From the NCBI GenBank assembly GCA_040182905.1, contig JARQWU010000084.1, positions 1 through 36,549 on the forward strand: a stretch of 36,549 nt of DNA, read 5' to 3'. Every line of letters starts with the position of its first letter. Position 1 is the first letter of the stretch. Position numbers and translations under genes: made by a program. This document shows, piece by piece, positions 8,756 to 18,106 of this stretch. The notes beneath the pieces were generated by a model. It had not been told where the DNA came from. It saw only the letters and a list, made by a program, of their open reading frames with translations, and did no database searches. Source of the stretch: Barthelona sp. PAP020. Lineage: Eukaryota > Metamonada: BaSk clade.

Positions 8756-10215
8756 TTAAACAAGTTCTACAGGAACCATTTTTAATGAAGGAACATTGTT
8801 GATACTTGGACTGTGAGATGGTCTGAAAAAGCCAGAATCATTAGAAGTAGAACTTTGAACAGGATGTATAATATGTTCCACAATTGAAAGAGGTGGTGGT
8901 GTAATTTCTCTAAATGGAATGGATTGAGTTGATAACTCGTTATTAGAAGTGTTAACAACCATATCTTGTGAATTTAAAGAAACAAAACTCGAATTAAGCA
9001 AAGAGGGAGAATTAGAACCAACATTACTATTGAAATTTAGAGAATCTAAATTATCCACTGGTCTTGACATCGAATTGGAAAAAGAAGACATCTTAGAAAT
9101 AGAATTGAAATGTGTAAAACTAGCTGAAGGATCAGGAGAAACAGATGAAGAAGTAACGATTTGATTGTCAGAATGACTGTCAAAATATTGACTTGATAAT
9201 GATGGAATTGAATAAGAATTGCTATTTATTTGAGATGTCGGATCGTTTAACATTTCAGTTAGATTGATTAAAACATGCTCATAAATCTCATTAGGGACTA
9301 ACAATGGACATAAATCACGATGTTTATCACCATTAAATCCTGTAATTAAATACCAAGGTGGAATTTCATAAGAATTATGCAAATTAGCGGCAATTAAAGC
9401 GGCCCAAATAAAACATTCACTTGTGCCACATTTAGACTTATTTATCTTTTCTAAAATAGGCATCAAATTATTTACATACTGAGCGTAGTCCTGAATATCA
9501 CCAGAATTCATTATCGATCCCCCAACATTGTCAGAGAATATGTTTGAACTTAGATTCATTTCTCCTCCCATGACAGAAGTGTCAGAATAACTGTTATAAA
9601 GTGATTGATGAACATCTTGTTCCAATTCATTTACTCTGTTTGGATTATTTGGACATGTACGCCTAGAATGTCCCTCTTGATGACAATAACTACATGTAAA
9701 CCTACGTTTAGGAGTTTCTCCACGAATCATATCGAAAAAAAGATTTTCATCCCCTGTCAAAGCCGATGTAAATGTGGGTGAATTTTTTTTATTGGTTGGT
9801 AAAAAACAAACAGCCCAAATCATTTCACTATGAGGCAAATAATTTCTCAAAGTGGCTGTGTCAGAAATTCGGATCCATTGAGAAGAATTTTGTGAAGAGA
9901 TCCATAAGAAAAAAAAATTAGATCTCATACGAACTCTTGCATGCTTCTTTAGATCTTCTCTTAAACTTTCGGCAAAATTAGGAAAAGAAATATCAACATG
10001 AGATGGAAATAAACACATTGCTTTATCTAAATCGTTTAATTCTGTTGAACTATTGGCAGGCTCCGGGGCAATAATGCCTTCTGCAAATTTTGGTTCATCC
10101 AATCTAAGAATATATACAATTCTTTAACAGTTAGATTTAATTTAATTACTTATTGAAACCTAAATGGTTAGAATGATTGAATAATTAAATTTAAATAATA
10201 CCTTTCAGAAGCCAT
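8756..10215 (-). CDS. CCHC zinc-knuckle protein with one 5' intron
   Basis: The gene has two exons on the minus strand. Exon 1 (10202-10215) holds the codons MASE and two bases of the next. Exon 2 (8756-10103) completes an Arg codon and continues in frame with LDEPKF. The product is 453 residues. The first ~110 residues resemble a small alpha/beta domain of unknown type. About 140 residues in lies a CX2CX4HX4C zinc knuckle (CSYCHQEGHSRRTC) that in other proteins binds single-stranded nucleic acid or zinc. A helical segment of about 100 residues with KCGTSECFIWAALIAANLH follows. The C-terminal ~150 residues are Ser/Asn-rich and disordered. Exon 2 alone has no ATG at its 5' end, so splicing is needed for this start. 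Function is unknown. Confidence 0.8.
10104..10201 (-). other. Spliceosomal intron, 98 nt, in the zinc-knuckle gene
   Basis: Read on the minus strand the intron begins GTATTATT and ends TTCTTAG. CTAAC branch-like motifs lie at 10130-10134, about 25 bases from the 3' end, and at 10167-10171. It interrupts an Arg codon after its second base (AG/A). Removing it joins an ATG-initiated four-codon exon in frame to the long exon 2. It is strongly A+T-rich and contains in-frame stops. It is the only intron in the window that I consider well supported. Confidence 0.75.
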
Positions 10216-10361
10216 ATCTTGCAAATATTCGAAATGTTTAAAAAAAAGAAAATTCAAAATTTGCACCTTTTTTATTTATAAAACCACAAATTCTTTTTTA
10301 AAACACAAAAATGAGTCAAAAAGAAACAACAAAAAACAAAAGAAATATTTGTGTGAATAAT

Positions 10362-11255
10362 TTATTCCTTATTTGATAATTCATTCAAAAATTTGTTTAA
10401 ATTATCCATAGAAGTATTTATATTAGATAACTGTGAAATTTGTTGAATAGAATTTGCAATACAAAGCATCGATGACCAACGATTGGCCTGTTTTGTGACT
10501 TTAGACCCACTGGTTTTTGACAATTGATCTAAAGTCCACGTGAATTGTTTATTTTCCGTCAATAAATTATCAACCCAGTATTTTAATCGTTGTAAATTAT
10601 TTTCAATGGAATGGCCAAAACCAACTCGTTCATCGTTTTTCAAACTACCAGTTTTGTTTTGATAAAGACTCAATAAAAAGGCACGAACAACACCAACATT
10701 TGTTATATTGACAGGAATTTCTTCGAACATTTCATCAGCTTGCAAATTCAAACGCTTAATAGTTTCAACATCCAAACAATCTTGAATTGTTGAAAGAGAA
10801 GAAGCAATACCAATACTGGCATTATCAACAAGAATCTGATATAATTTTGCCATGAATTGTGGAGTTATGGTAAAAGCTTTGAAAGGAACATTACCAAGAA
10901 AAGCTTGAGCTTCATCAAACACTAATTGAATATTGCGATCTGTATTTTCATAAATTTGCATATTTAATTGAAGATTTATCCCATGTGCTGATGATTCATA
11001 GGTTCCAATGAAAGAATGATCAAGTTTATTTGCAATTAAATATGCTATCAATTTTTGTTGGTTACTCTGACCCTTCCATGTTTTGTCAGTAAAAGATTCA
11101 GTGATTTCAATCATGCCTTCTTTTTCCATTCCAAACAAAACACCACTCACAACATCAACTCCCTTTTCAGTTGAAAAAGGTCCTTCAAATATGTGGTTAA
11201 GCATACGCAACATCGCTTTTCCACTAATTGATACTTTTTGTACTCGATTAGACAT
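10362..11255 (-). CDS. Translation initiation factor eIF3 subunit h
   Basis: The 297-residue protein begins with an MPN-type domain (about residues 5-135). The opening VQKVSISGKAMLRMLNHIFE, then VVSGVLFGMEKEGMIEITES, matches the start of eIF3h (in human roughly VQ.V.I.G..VLKI..H, then V.QGVLLG...IEITN). The metalloprotease JAMM motif (HXH...D) is absent: GTYESSAHGINLQLN stands at that place, as expected for the non-catalytic MPN of eIF3h. The C-terminal half is helical, ending with residues near QISQLSNINTSMDNL. It is shorter than human eIF3h (about 350). In the eIF3 complex it helps recruit the 40S subunit and mRNA. It is divergently arranged with the ornithine aminotransferase gene. Confidence 0.85.
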   Translation of the reverse strand: MSNRVQKVSISGKAMLRMLNHIFEGPFSTEKGVDVVSGVLFGMEKEGMIEITESFTDKTWKGQSNQQKLIAYLIANKLDHSFIGTYESSAHGINLQLNMQIYENTDRNIQLVFDEAQAFLGNVPFKAFTITPQFMAKLYQILVDNASIGIASSLSTIQDCLDVETIKRLNLQADEMFEEIPVNITNVGVVRAFLLSLYQNKTGSLKNDERVGFGHSIENNLQRLKYWVDNLLTENKQFTWTLDQLSKTSGSKVTKQANRWSSMLCIANSIQQISQLSNINTSMDNLNKFLNELSNKE

Positions 11256-11673
11256 GATAAAAGTATTCTTTTACAAATATTTTTTTTTTGGACCTCAAAA
11301 TTTTTAAAATAAATACCTTTGTTTCAAAAGCTGTTGAAAATCTAAACAAAAAGGGCTCTTTTCAATGCAATAGTATTTTTAATTTATGTGTTTATTTAGC
11401 TTTCAATATTTCATTGAATGAATAAAAGAAACAATTTGATAATATTCTTTGAGGTTAGAAAATAAAAAAGTAGCTTTGATTTTGAAACCAAAAGAAATAT
11501 TTAATATTTTTTTCAATGCATCATCATGATAATTTAAATTAGTCAAAGGAACACACACAACACAAAATATTTCAATTTATCGAAGAACGATTTCAATCAA
11601 GAAAGAAAGCGAGCAAAAATGTTTTTGATTTTCTTGCTTTTGAAATCAAAAAGCCACTTTTATTGAAATTGAA
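11256..11673. other. Divergent promoter region between eIF3h and OAT
   Basis: This 418-bp A+T-rich region separates the two start codons and must contain both promoters. It shows a T-rich stretch just upstream of eIF3h and an inverted repeat near the OAT start (arms 11622-11631 and 11643-11652). No open frame of note, RNA gene or recognised promoter element was seen. Confidence 0.6.
11622..11652. repeat. Inverted repeat upstream of the OAT start codon
   Basis: TTTTTGATTT at 11622-11631 pairs perfectly with AAATCAAAAA at 11643-11652 across an 11-base loop. It ends 21 bases before the OAT ATG, so it may form a weak hairpin in the 5' UTR. A+T-rich arms make chance pairing possible. Confidence 0.45.
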
Positions 11674-12948
11674 ATGAATTCCGCTGAATGTATGCACTTA
11701 GAAAGCACTTATGGTGCTCATAATTATCACCCTTTACCTGTTGTATTTGATAGAGCTGAAGGTGTTTTTGTATATGACCCTGAGGGAAAACGCTATTATG
11801 ATTTTTTATCAGCTTATTCAGCTGTTAATCAAGGACACTGTCATCCTAAAATTGTTCAAGCATTAACTGAGCAAGCTCAAAAATTAACTTTGAGTTCTCG
11901 TGCTTTTTATAACAGCCGTTTGGGTGAATATTGCAAGTATATCACCGAATATTTTGATTACGAAATGGTTCTTCCAATGAATTCTGGTGTTGAAGCTGTT
12001 GAAACTGCTTGTAAGGTTGCTCGTAAATGGGGCTATGAAAAGAAAGGAATTCCTCATAACGAGGCTATCATTATTTGTTGTGAAAATAATTTCCATGGTC
12101 GTACCATTAGTGTTATTTCAATGTCTACTGATCCTGATTGTTATGATGGATTTGGACCTTTTGTTCCCGGAATCGTAAAAATCCCTTACAATGATATTGA
12201 AGCTTTGGAAAAAGTTCTTAAAGAACATGGTGAAAAGGTTGCTGGTTTCCTTTTTGAACCAATTCAAGGGGAAGCTGGTATTATGGTTCCAGATGAAGAT
12301 TATTGCAATAATGTTCAAGAACTCTGTAAAAAATATAATGTTCTCATGATTGCGGATGAAGTTCAAACTGGTATTGCGAGAACTGGTACATTGTTAGCTC
12401 ATCAACATAATGGTGCTAAAGCTGATGTTGTTATTCTCGGAAAGGCTTTAAGTGGTGGTGTTTATCCTGTTTCCGCTGTGTTGTCATCAAAGGAAATTAT
12501 GCTTTGCATTAAAGCTGGGGAACATGGATCGACATTTGGTGGAAATCCTTTGGCTTGTGCTGTTGCAATGGCTGCTCTTGAGGTTGTTAAAGAAGAAAAT
12601 CTTGTTGAAAAGGCTGGACATATGGGTGAAATTGTCAGATCCAAATTAAGAGAAGTTCAAGAGACTCATCCTTTCATTACGGCCGTCAGGGGAAGAGGTT
12701 TGTTAAATGCCGTTGATATTGCACCTATGGAATCAGGATGTGTTGCCTGGCACCTTTGTTTATTGTTAAAAGAACATGGTCTTTTGTGCAAACCAACTCA
12801 TGATCATACCATTAGGTTGGCATGTCCTTTAACCATTACTGAAGAGCAAATGGATGAATGTTTGAAAATTTTTGTTGAATGTTGTGATAAGATCATCACA
12901 CTTACTCCAGAATACTTCAAGGGATGGGATCCTTTGGGTGATCATTAA
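11674..12948 (+). CDS. Ornithine aminotransferase
   Basis: This 424-residue protein is a class III PLP-dependent aminotransferase with high similarity to ornithine delta-aminotransferase, which converts ornithine and 2-oxoglutarate to glutamate semialdehyde and glutamate. ESTYGAHNYHPLPVVFDRAE near the N-terminus and DFLSAYSAVNQGHCHPKIV are typical of OAT. The cofactor Lys is Lys257 in LGKALSGG and the pyridine-binding Asp is Asp228 in IADEVQTG. The GSTFGGNPLACAVA stretch is also diagnostic. The protein begins only a few residues before the conserved domain, with no room for a mitochondrial leader, so it is probably cytosolic. Codon choice is less A+T-extreme than in the hypothetical genes nearby, which suggests higher expression. 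It could feed proline synthesis or arginine/ornithine catabolism. Confidence 0.95.
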   Translation: MNSAECMHLESTYGAHNYHPLPVVFDRAEGVFVYDPEGKRYYDFLSAYSAVNQGHCHPKIVQALTEQAQKLTLSSRAFYNSRLGEYCKYITEYFDYEMVLPMNSGVEAVETACKVARKWGYEKKGIPHNEAIIICCENNFHGRTISVISMSTDPDCYDGFGPFVPGIVKIPYNDIEALEKVLKEHGEKVAGFLFEPIQGEAGIMVPDEDYCNNVQELCKKYNVLMIADEVQTGIARTGTLLAHQHNGAKADVVILGKALSGGVYPVSAVLSSKEIMLCIKAGEHGSTFGGNPLACAVAMAALEVVKEENLVEKAGHMGEIVRSKLREVQETHPFITAVRGRGLLNAVDIAPMESGCVAWHLCLLLKEHGLLCKPTHDHTIRLACPLTITEEQMDECLKIFVECCDKIITLTPEYFKGWDPLGDH

Positions 12949-13289
12949 TTTAAATGTGTTGTTCAGTCGTTTTAAAACTGTAAATTTTGTGAGTTTTATT
13001 TTTTTCATTCATTGAATGTTTCAGTCATTAATTTCTTTAAATTTTATTGTTTTCATCCAATTGTTTTGAAAATTTAATCAAAGCAATCATTTTAAAAAAA
13101 AATTTTTTGTGGAGGAAAATTCTATTTCAAAACAAAATTTGTTTCAATAGAACCCATAATGATTTTCAAACATTGTGATCTCCTTTATCAACAATTCAAA
13201 TTGAGTAAATATGAATTTGGAATATATTTGAAAATATTAGGAAATCAAAAGAAAATCAAACAATCTCCAAAAACTTTTTTTCTGTTAAC
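12949..13289 (+). other. Intergenic region between OAT and the cathepsin B gene, with an overlapping upstream ORF
   Basis: It contains the 3' UTR of OAT and the promoter of the protease. An A9T6 self-complementary tract lies at about 13094-13109. An ATG at 13159 opens a 44-codon frame whose TGA (13291-13293) overlaps the protease ATG at 13290 in an ATGA arrangement. It may be a regulatory upstream ORF, or transcription may begin inside it. No RNA gene was seen. Confidence 0.45.
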
Positions 13290-14120
13290 ATGAAATTTCT
13301 TGTTGCTTTTGCTATTGTTTTAGCCACTGCTCTTGCTTGGGAAAGTGGTCACAATGAAGGTCTTGATGGTTATTCCTTCTTTGACTTAATTGGTCTTTGC
13401 GGTACCAAACTTGAATACATTAACCTTCCCAAACGTCACGTCATTGCTAATGATTTACCTACTGAATTCGATGCTCGTACTGCCTGGCCTGGAAAGATGA
13501 GACCTGTTCGTAACCAAGGAAGATGTGGTTCTTGTTGGTCTTTCGGTGCTAACGAAGCTCTTTCTAACCGTTTTGCTATTGCTGATGTTGATGTCATTCT
13601 TTCTCCTCAATATACCGTTTCTTGCGATTCTTCTGATATGGGTTGCAACGGTGGTTGGTTAGACAACGTTTGGAGATTCTTTGAAACTCACGGTACTGTT
13701 GAAGATTCTTGTATGCCTTATACTTCTGGTCAATCTGGTCAAGTCCCCAAATGTCCCACTAAATGTCAAGATGGTTCTGCTCTTAAATTCTACAAAGCTC
13801 ACGATATTGTCGATGTTTCTTCCAACGAAGAAGCTATTATGACTGAACTTGTTAACAACGGTCCTATTGAAGTCGCTTTCACTGTCTATCAAGATTTCTT
13901 CCAATACAAGTCTGGTGTTTATCGTCATCGTTCTGGTGGAATGGCTGGTGGTCATGCCGTTATGTTAATTGGTTATGGTGTTGAAAATGGTGACAAGTAT
14001 TGGTTAATTCAAAACTCTTGGGGTGAAAACTGGGGTCTTCAAGGAAACTTCAAGATTCTTAAGGGTGTCAACGAATGTGGTATTGAATCCCAAGTTGTTG
14101 CCGGTAAGCCTGTTGTCTAA
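13290..14120 (+). CDS. Cathepsin B-like cysteine protease without occluding loop
   Basis: This 276-residue C1A papain-family protease has a signal peptide (about residues 1-16, MKFLVAFAIVLATALA) and a short propeptide to about residue 55. The mature region starts near LPTEFDARTAWPG. The oxyanion Gln76 and catalytic Cys82 lie in NQGRCGSCWSFGANEA. His222 is in GGHAVMLIGYG and Asn242 in QNSWGENWG. The C1A subset with CNGGW and GPIEVAFTVYQDF is cathepsin B-type. The double His of the cathepsin B occluding loop is missing: the segment from Cys141 reads CMPYTSGQSGQVPKCPTKC. In the family that loop gives exopeptidase activity, so this enzyme is probably an endopeptidase only. It is likely secreted or lysosomal. 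Its codon use is markedly richer in C-ending codons than that of neighbouring hypothetical genes, suggesting strong expression. Confidence 0.95.
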   Translation: MKFLVAFAIVLATALAWESGHNEGLDGYSFFDLIGLCGTKLEYINLPKRHVIANDLPTEFDARTAWPGKMRPVRNQGRCGSCWSFGANEALSNRFAIADVDVILSPQYTVSCDSSDMGCNGGWLDNVWRFFETHGTVEDSCMPYTSGQSGQVPKCPTKCQDGSALKFYKAHDIVDVSSNEEAIMTELVNNGPIEVAFTVYQDFFQYKSGVYRHRSGGMAGGHAVMLIGYGVENGDKYWLIQNSWGENWGLQGNFKILKGVNECGIESQVVAGKPVV

Positions 14121-14285
14121 TTTCTTTTTGACAGGAATTTTCAATCTATTTTTGTAAATTGATGATATTTTTTTATTTTTGTTCTTTGTTACAAAATCTT
14201 GGAAGAAAGTGAAGACAAATTGACTGAAGTTCCAAAAAAATAATAAATAAATAAAATTTTACACATTATAAACATTGAATTAATA

Positions 14286-15701
14286 CTACACAACCAATAA
14301 AAAGTCCTCAAACTTAATATCTTCATCTTCATCAAATATAATGAATTTGGTTGAAAAAGGAGTGAGATTTCTGATATCTTTTTTGATATGCGCAACATCA
14401 GGAGTGAGATAGGTGTAACCCAGCTCTTTAGACATTTCATCATTAATTTGTTTGATGAGGCCATACAATTGTTGAGGATCCACACCTTTTGAATCAAAAC
14501 TATCGGGTTGAAAGGAAGACAACAACGAAATAATTAATCCCGTTGAAAGTTCAGATAACAATTCTTTTCTGAGTTCAATGGTGTTGAATGAATCTTTTGG
14601 CAAAATCAATAAATTTGCAATCTGAAAAAGAGGTTTGAAAATTTTCTCAAATTTTTCCACATTTTCATCTGTCTTGACATTTAATCGTTCCAAAATATAA
14701 ATGATTTTATAAATCAATTCCGAATGATAATTTTTAATTGCAACACCTAAAGATGCATTTACTTCTCTATCTACCAAAATGTTAACCATTTGTTTTACTA
14801 AACTAATGCATAATTGCTCCAATCCCAAGACTTTTAACTGATCATTGATGTTCAATGAAATAAATTTTTCAAAAATAGTATATATATACTTTAACTCTTT
14901 TCCTTTTTCATTTCTTTTTGTAGATAATGTTCTTTGATACCCATTGATCATATCTAAAACCAAATTATCGTCATATTGATCAATGCTGTCCATCAACATC
15001 TCAGAATATGCAATAGATAGAGGTATTTGCAATAAATGAATGAATAATCTAAGAATACTCACATTACAACCTTCTTTAATTTTTTTCAAATAAGATTTAC
15101 ATTGATCACATGAGAAACCAAATGTTTTCAAAGGATATTTAAAAAATTCTTTAGGCAAGCAAAAGTTTTCATCCAATATTTCATCAAAAAATATTTGAGT
15201 TGTGCAAATTTCAGGAATTCTAAAATGAAATTCAAACTTTGAATCAAAGATATTTTTATCTATCAAAGCTATTAATTGACAACATTCAGATAACCAATGT
15301 TCAGGATTTGTTTCTAAAATAGCAGTTAAATAGTACAATAAAGACATGTAAACCCATTTCAAATTGGAAAATTTATTGGCGTATTCAATTATTCGATATA
15401 AATAAGGATAAGCAGGAGTAACATTTTGAGTAAATATACAATCAATAACAATTTTATTAAAATCATTTAAAAATCTTAATTCTTCTTCTTTTGACAACTC
15501 AATTTGTTCAAATTGAAATTCTTCAGCTCTAGAAGAATACAAAGGTGACACAATTGGTGTTTCAACAGAGATATTATTAAAATTCAATTCTGGCAAATTA
15601 ACAACATTGCTGGATGTTTGATTGTATTCATTAACATTTTGAGATAAAATTGGTGGAGGATTTGACATCAAAAAAAGATCTTTAAGCTTTCTTGATACCA
15701 T
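14286..15701 (-). CDS. Unrecognised helical protein
   Basis: The 471-residue protein starts at the ATG at 15699-15701. A second Met follows at residue 12. After a disordered, Asn/Pro-rich N-terminus (to about residue 70) it is predominantly helical, with many Leu/Ile-rich amphipathic stretches such as YPYLYRIIEYANKFSNLKWV and YSELIYKIIYILERL-like segments. There is no signal peptide or convincing membrane segment. A CDQC pair occurs near residue 200 but no zinc motif is complete. I do not recognise the family. It is convergent with the cathepsin B gene and co-directional with MCMBP, 169 bp downstream of it. Confidence 0.7.
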   Translation of the reverse strand: MVSRKLKDLFLMSNPPPILSQNVNEYNQTSSNVVNLPELNFNNISVETPIVSPLYSSRAEEFQFEQIELSKEEELRFLNDFNKIVIDCIFTQNVTPAYPYLYRIIEYANKFSNLKWVYMSLLYYLTAILETNPEHWLSECCQLIALIDKNIFDSKFEFHFRIPEICTTQIFFDEILDENFCLPKEFFKYPLKTFGFSCDQCKSYLKKIKEGCNVSILRLFIHLLQIPLSIAYSEMLMDSIDQYDDNLVLDMINGYQRTLSTKRNEKGKELKYIYTIFEKFISLNINDQLKVLGLEQLCISLVKQMVNILVDREVNASLGVAIKNYHSELIYKIIYILERLNVKTDENVEKFEKIFKPLFQIANLLILPKDSFNTIELRKELLSELSTGLIISLLSSFQPDSFDSKGVDPQQLYGLIKQINDEMSKELGYTYLTPDVAHIKKDIRNLTPFSTKFIIFDEDEDIKFEDFLLVV

Positions 15702-15870
15702 TCTGTAAATAGTATATGATGTGTTATTTTTATTGATTTTAATTTCATTTATTGAAATGTTTGTAAAATATCCATCTCAATAAATGAAGTCAACAACCGA
15801 AAAAAAAAAATTAAAAAAAAATTGATGACTATTTATAAAGGATTTATGAGTTGAGATTGCATAAATAGGT

Positions 15871-17592
15871 CTAAAATGATTCAACCACTTTATCTAAAGC
15901 AAAATTTAATGATTGAGAAGAGTGACAATTTTCATCATGACATTTTGCAACAATTTCAGACAAAGAGAGAACATTTGAAAATAATATGTTGATGTCAACA
16001 TTTTTATTTTTATTGTGATCTTTATAAAATTCCTTTATTTTATCATTAATTCTGTTCTTTAAGGCCAAAAAGACATTTTGTAAATCCTCTTCAAAATCTT
16101 TGTTCATTTCAAAGTGTTTGTATTTTATAAAATTAAAGAACTTAAGAAATTCAAAGAGTTGATCATTTTCAAAGTCGCCAAACATATTGAAATCCATTTG
16201 TTGTACATTTTCAACAGATTGACACAAATCAAATGGTAGAATGCTTTTTGTTTGACTTAAAATAATAATATGATAATTTGTTTTGATATCAACTTGAGAA
16301 AAAGGTAGTTGAACATTAAGAATCTGTTTTTCACATAATTTTTGCAAATTTACCAAATTTTCAAAACTTTTGTCCTTGAAATTACTTGTTTCTAATTGAG
16401 TCTCATCAATTATCAATATTGAATCATTTGGAAGTTGCAAATTACCAGATAACAATTTTCCATCATCAGCTTCCAAATTGGGAAAAATGAACTTCCTACT
16501 GAGACATTTTTCATTCAAAGTAACTTCAGAAACCACAGGAAATACATCTCTCATCGTTTGAATAAATTTCTTGGCTTGTAATGTTGTAAAATTTGTCAAG
16601 TTTAAAACTAACTTACCAGGAACATAAATATCGTTAATTGAACGATTCATCAATTTAACATTGCTTGAAAGTGCGTATAAAAGCATTTCAGAAACTTTAC
16701 TATCACTTGTTAACATATTCAATTTATCTATTATGTCATCAAAGGTCCAATCAACAGAACGTTCAACAGTCGTTTTTTTAATTGCATCATTGTTGAATTC
16801 ATTTTTAATTTCTCCTTCATAAATGTTGATAGGTTCAAATCCTATCACATATAAATTGGGCACCAAAACAAGGTCTGGGGTGTTTAAGGGTGTATCAAGT
16901 GAGTTTTCGTTTAATTCCAAATTATCAAGATTAAATTCAACAATACCAACCAAATCATACATTTGATTCAATCTCAATTCAATTTTCTGCTCATCATTAA
17001 TAAAAATAGCCTTTATCGCTGTTCCTTTGCTATATTTATTCTCATCAGGATACATTAACACAATATTTTTGTACTGTTTCTTTTTTTCATCGTCAGAAAT
17101 AGTTGGAGGTCGTTTCTCAACCTTCCCCAAAGAATCATCATATGTTCTGGTTCGAGTTCTATCAACCAAAATGTCACTTTCTATTTCATCATCTTCAATA
17201 CCACTAAAAGAACTATTAAAATCTTCATTTGACCGTGTTTCAAGATTGTATTGAAATGGAACTGGAACCATAAATGAAGGAAATACTTGAATATATTCAT
17301 TTACAATAGCTGCTTGTTCATCAATCTCAAGATCATCAATTTCATTAAGGAAACTACAGCCAGGTAGAACTTTTTCAGAATTGCAAAACTCTATTTGCAA
17401 TGGTAAATACTCCGGAGATACAGTTTCTTGAATCATACCACGATATTTAACAATCATTTTGGAAGATAGTTGTCGAATTGGAATCTCATTCAAAGATGGA
17501 ACAGATTCAATATCACGCTGTAAAATTTCGTCAATTCGATCATTCCCAAATAATGTTTTCAAAAAATCAATTTGTTTTCCTGGTATTTTCAT
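15871..17592 (-). CDS. MCM complex-binding protein (MCMBP/ETG1)
   Basis: The 573-residue protein matches MCMBP, which binds MCM3-7 and helps assemble and remove the replicative helicase. Near the N-terminus MIVKYRGMIQETVSPEYLPL corresponds to the conserved R.R.MVQD...PE(FY) motif. The middle GTAIKAIFINDEQKIELRLN block is the OB-like region. The C-terminal AAA-like region contains LLSGNLQLPNDSILIIDETQL and ILSQTKSILPFDL, which match the equally placed LVSG.LQL...LL.DET and V.SEG.SLLP..C of the family. The ATG at 17590-17592 is used. The frame is open further upstream without any ATG, through a run of phenylalanine codons from a poly-T tract, so longer versions are not credible. Confidence 0.87.
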   Translation of the reverse strand: MKIPGKQIDFLKTLFGNDRIDEILQRDIESVPSLNEIPIRQLSSKMIVKYRGMIQETVSPEYLPLQIEFCNSEKVLPGCSFLNEIDDLEIDEQAAIVNEYIQVFPSFMVPVPFQYNLETRSNEDFNSSFSGIEDDEIESDILVDRTRTRTYDDSLGKVEKRPPTISDDEKKKQYKNIVLMYPDENKYSKGTAIKAIFINDEQKIELRLNQMYDLVGIVEFNLDNLELNENSLDTPLNTPDLVLVPNLYVIGFEPINIYEGEIKNEFNNDAIKKTTVERSVDWTFDDIIDKLNMLTSDSKVSEMLLYALSSNVKLMNRSINDIYVPGKLVLNLTNFTTLQAKKFIQTMRDVFPVVSEVTLNEKCLSRKFIFPNLEADDGKLLSGNLQLPNDSILIIDETQLETSNFKDKSFENLVNLQKLCEKQILNVQLPFSQVDIKTNYHIIILSQTKSILPFDLCQSVENVQQMDFNMFGDFENDQLFEFLKFFNFIKYKHFEMNKDFEEDLQNVFLALKNRINDKIKEFYKDHNKNKNVDINILFSNVLSLSEIVAKCHDENCHSSQSLNFALDKVVESF

Positions 17593-17716
17593 TATTGCAT
17601 CAATATTTGAAAAAAAAAAAAAAAATACCAACAAATTTACTCTATTTATACAATGAAATCAAACAATCATTGATAAAGACTACAATAAAGCATATAATAA
17701 AATCATATAAAGTTAT

Positions 17717-17980
17717 TTAACAAGCACCAACACGGTCTCTTGAAATTAATCTCAATTCACTGCCATATTTCAAAAAGGCATTTCCAGCTGTTTGATTTGG
17801 GGGAATAGGCATACCTTCTGCACTCAATATTGAAGCCATTCCTGGTTGAATTTTAAAGCTTTGAGCTGCAAATCGAATAACAGCAGAAAAAGGAGTTTCT
17901 TGAGGAACACCAATCACTTTGTATGGTTGACGTCGATCAGAAGTTAATGTGATCTTGAATGAAACTTTCGATGTAGACAT
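17717..17980 (-). CDS. UFM1: Ubiquitin-fold modifier 1 precursor
   Basis: This 87-residue protein is very close to UFM1 along its whole length. KVSFKITLTSD at the N-terminus, YKVIGVPQETPF, NQTAGNAFLKYGSELRLI and the C-terminal RDRVGAC are all recognisable. UFM1 is conjugated by UBA5, UFC1 and UFL1 and acts at the endoplasmic reticulum on ribosomes (uL24/RPL26) and reticulophagy. The precursor ends Gly-Ala-Cys, where the human one ends Gly-Ser-Cys, so UFSP-type proteolysis at the same Gly85 would expose the active glycine. The ATG at 17978-17980 is chosen because the family begins here. The frame extends upstream but only as hydrophobic intergenic sequence. Confidence 0.95.
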   Translation of the reverse strand: MSTSKVSFKITLTSDRRQPYKVIGVPQETPFSAVIRFAAQSFKIQPGMASILSAEGMPIPPNQTAGNAFLKYGSELRLISRDRVGAC

Positions 17981-18106
17981 TGAAAAATAAAAATGTGTGT
18001 AAAATAGCTTCTGTTTGAAGTTATTTGCAACAAAGTAAATCAAACAAAAAATAATCAATACCTTTTTATTCAACCGTTAAAAGTAAACGTGAAAAAATCA
18101 AATTGC

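Noticed and set aside
17149-17165. A GGTTCGAGTTC sequence resembling a tRNA B box
   Set aside because: It lies inside the MCMBP coding frame. No A box, acceptor stem or anticodon arm is present around it.
17981-18073. N-terminal extension of UFM1 that would resemble a signal anchor
   Set aside because: UFM1 is about 85 residues and starts at MS.KVSFKI. The upstream part is A+T-rich intergenic DNA.
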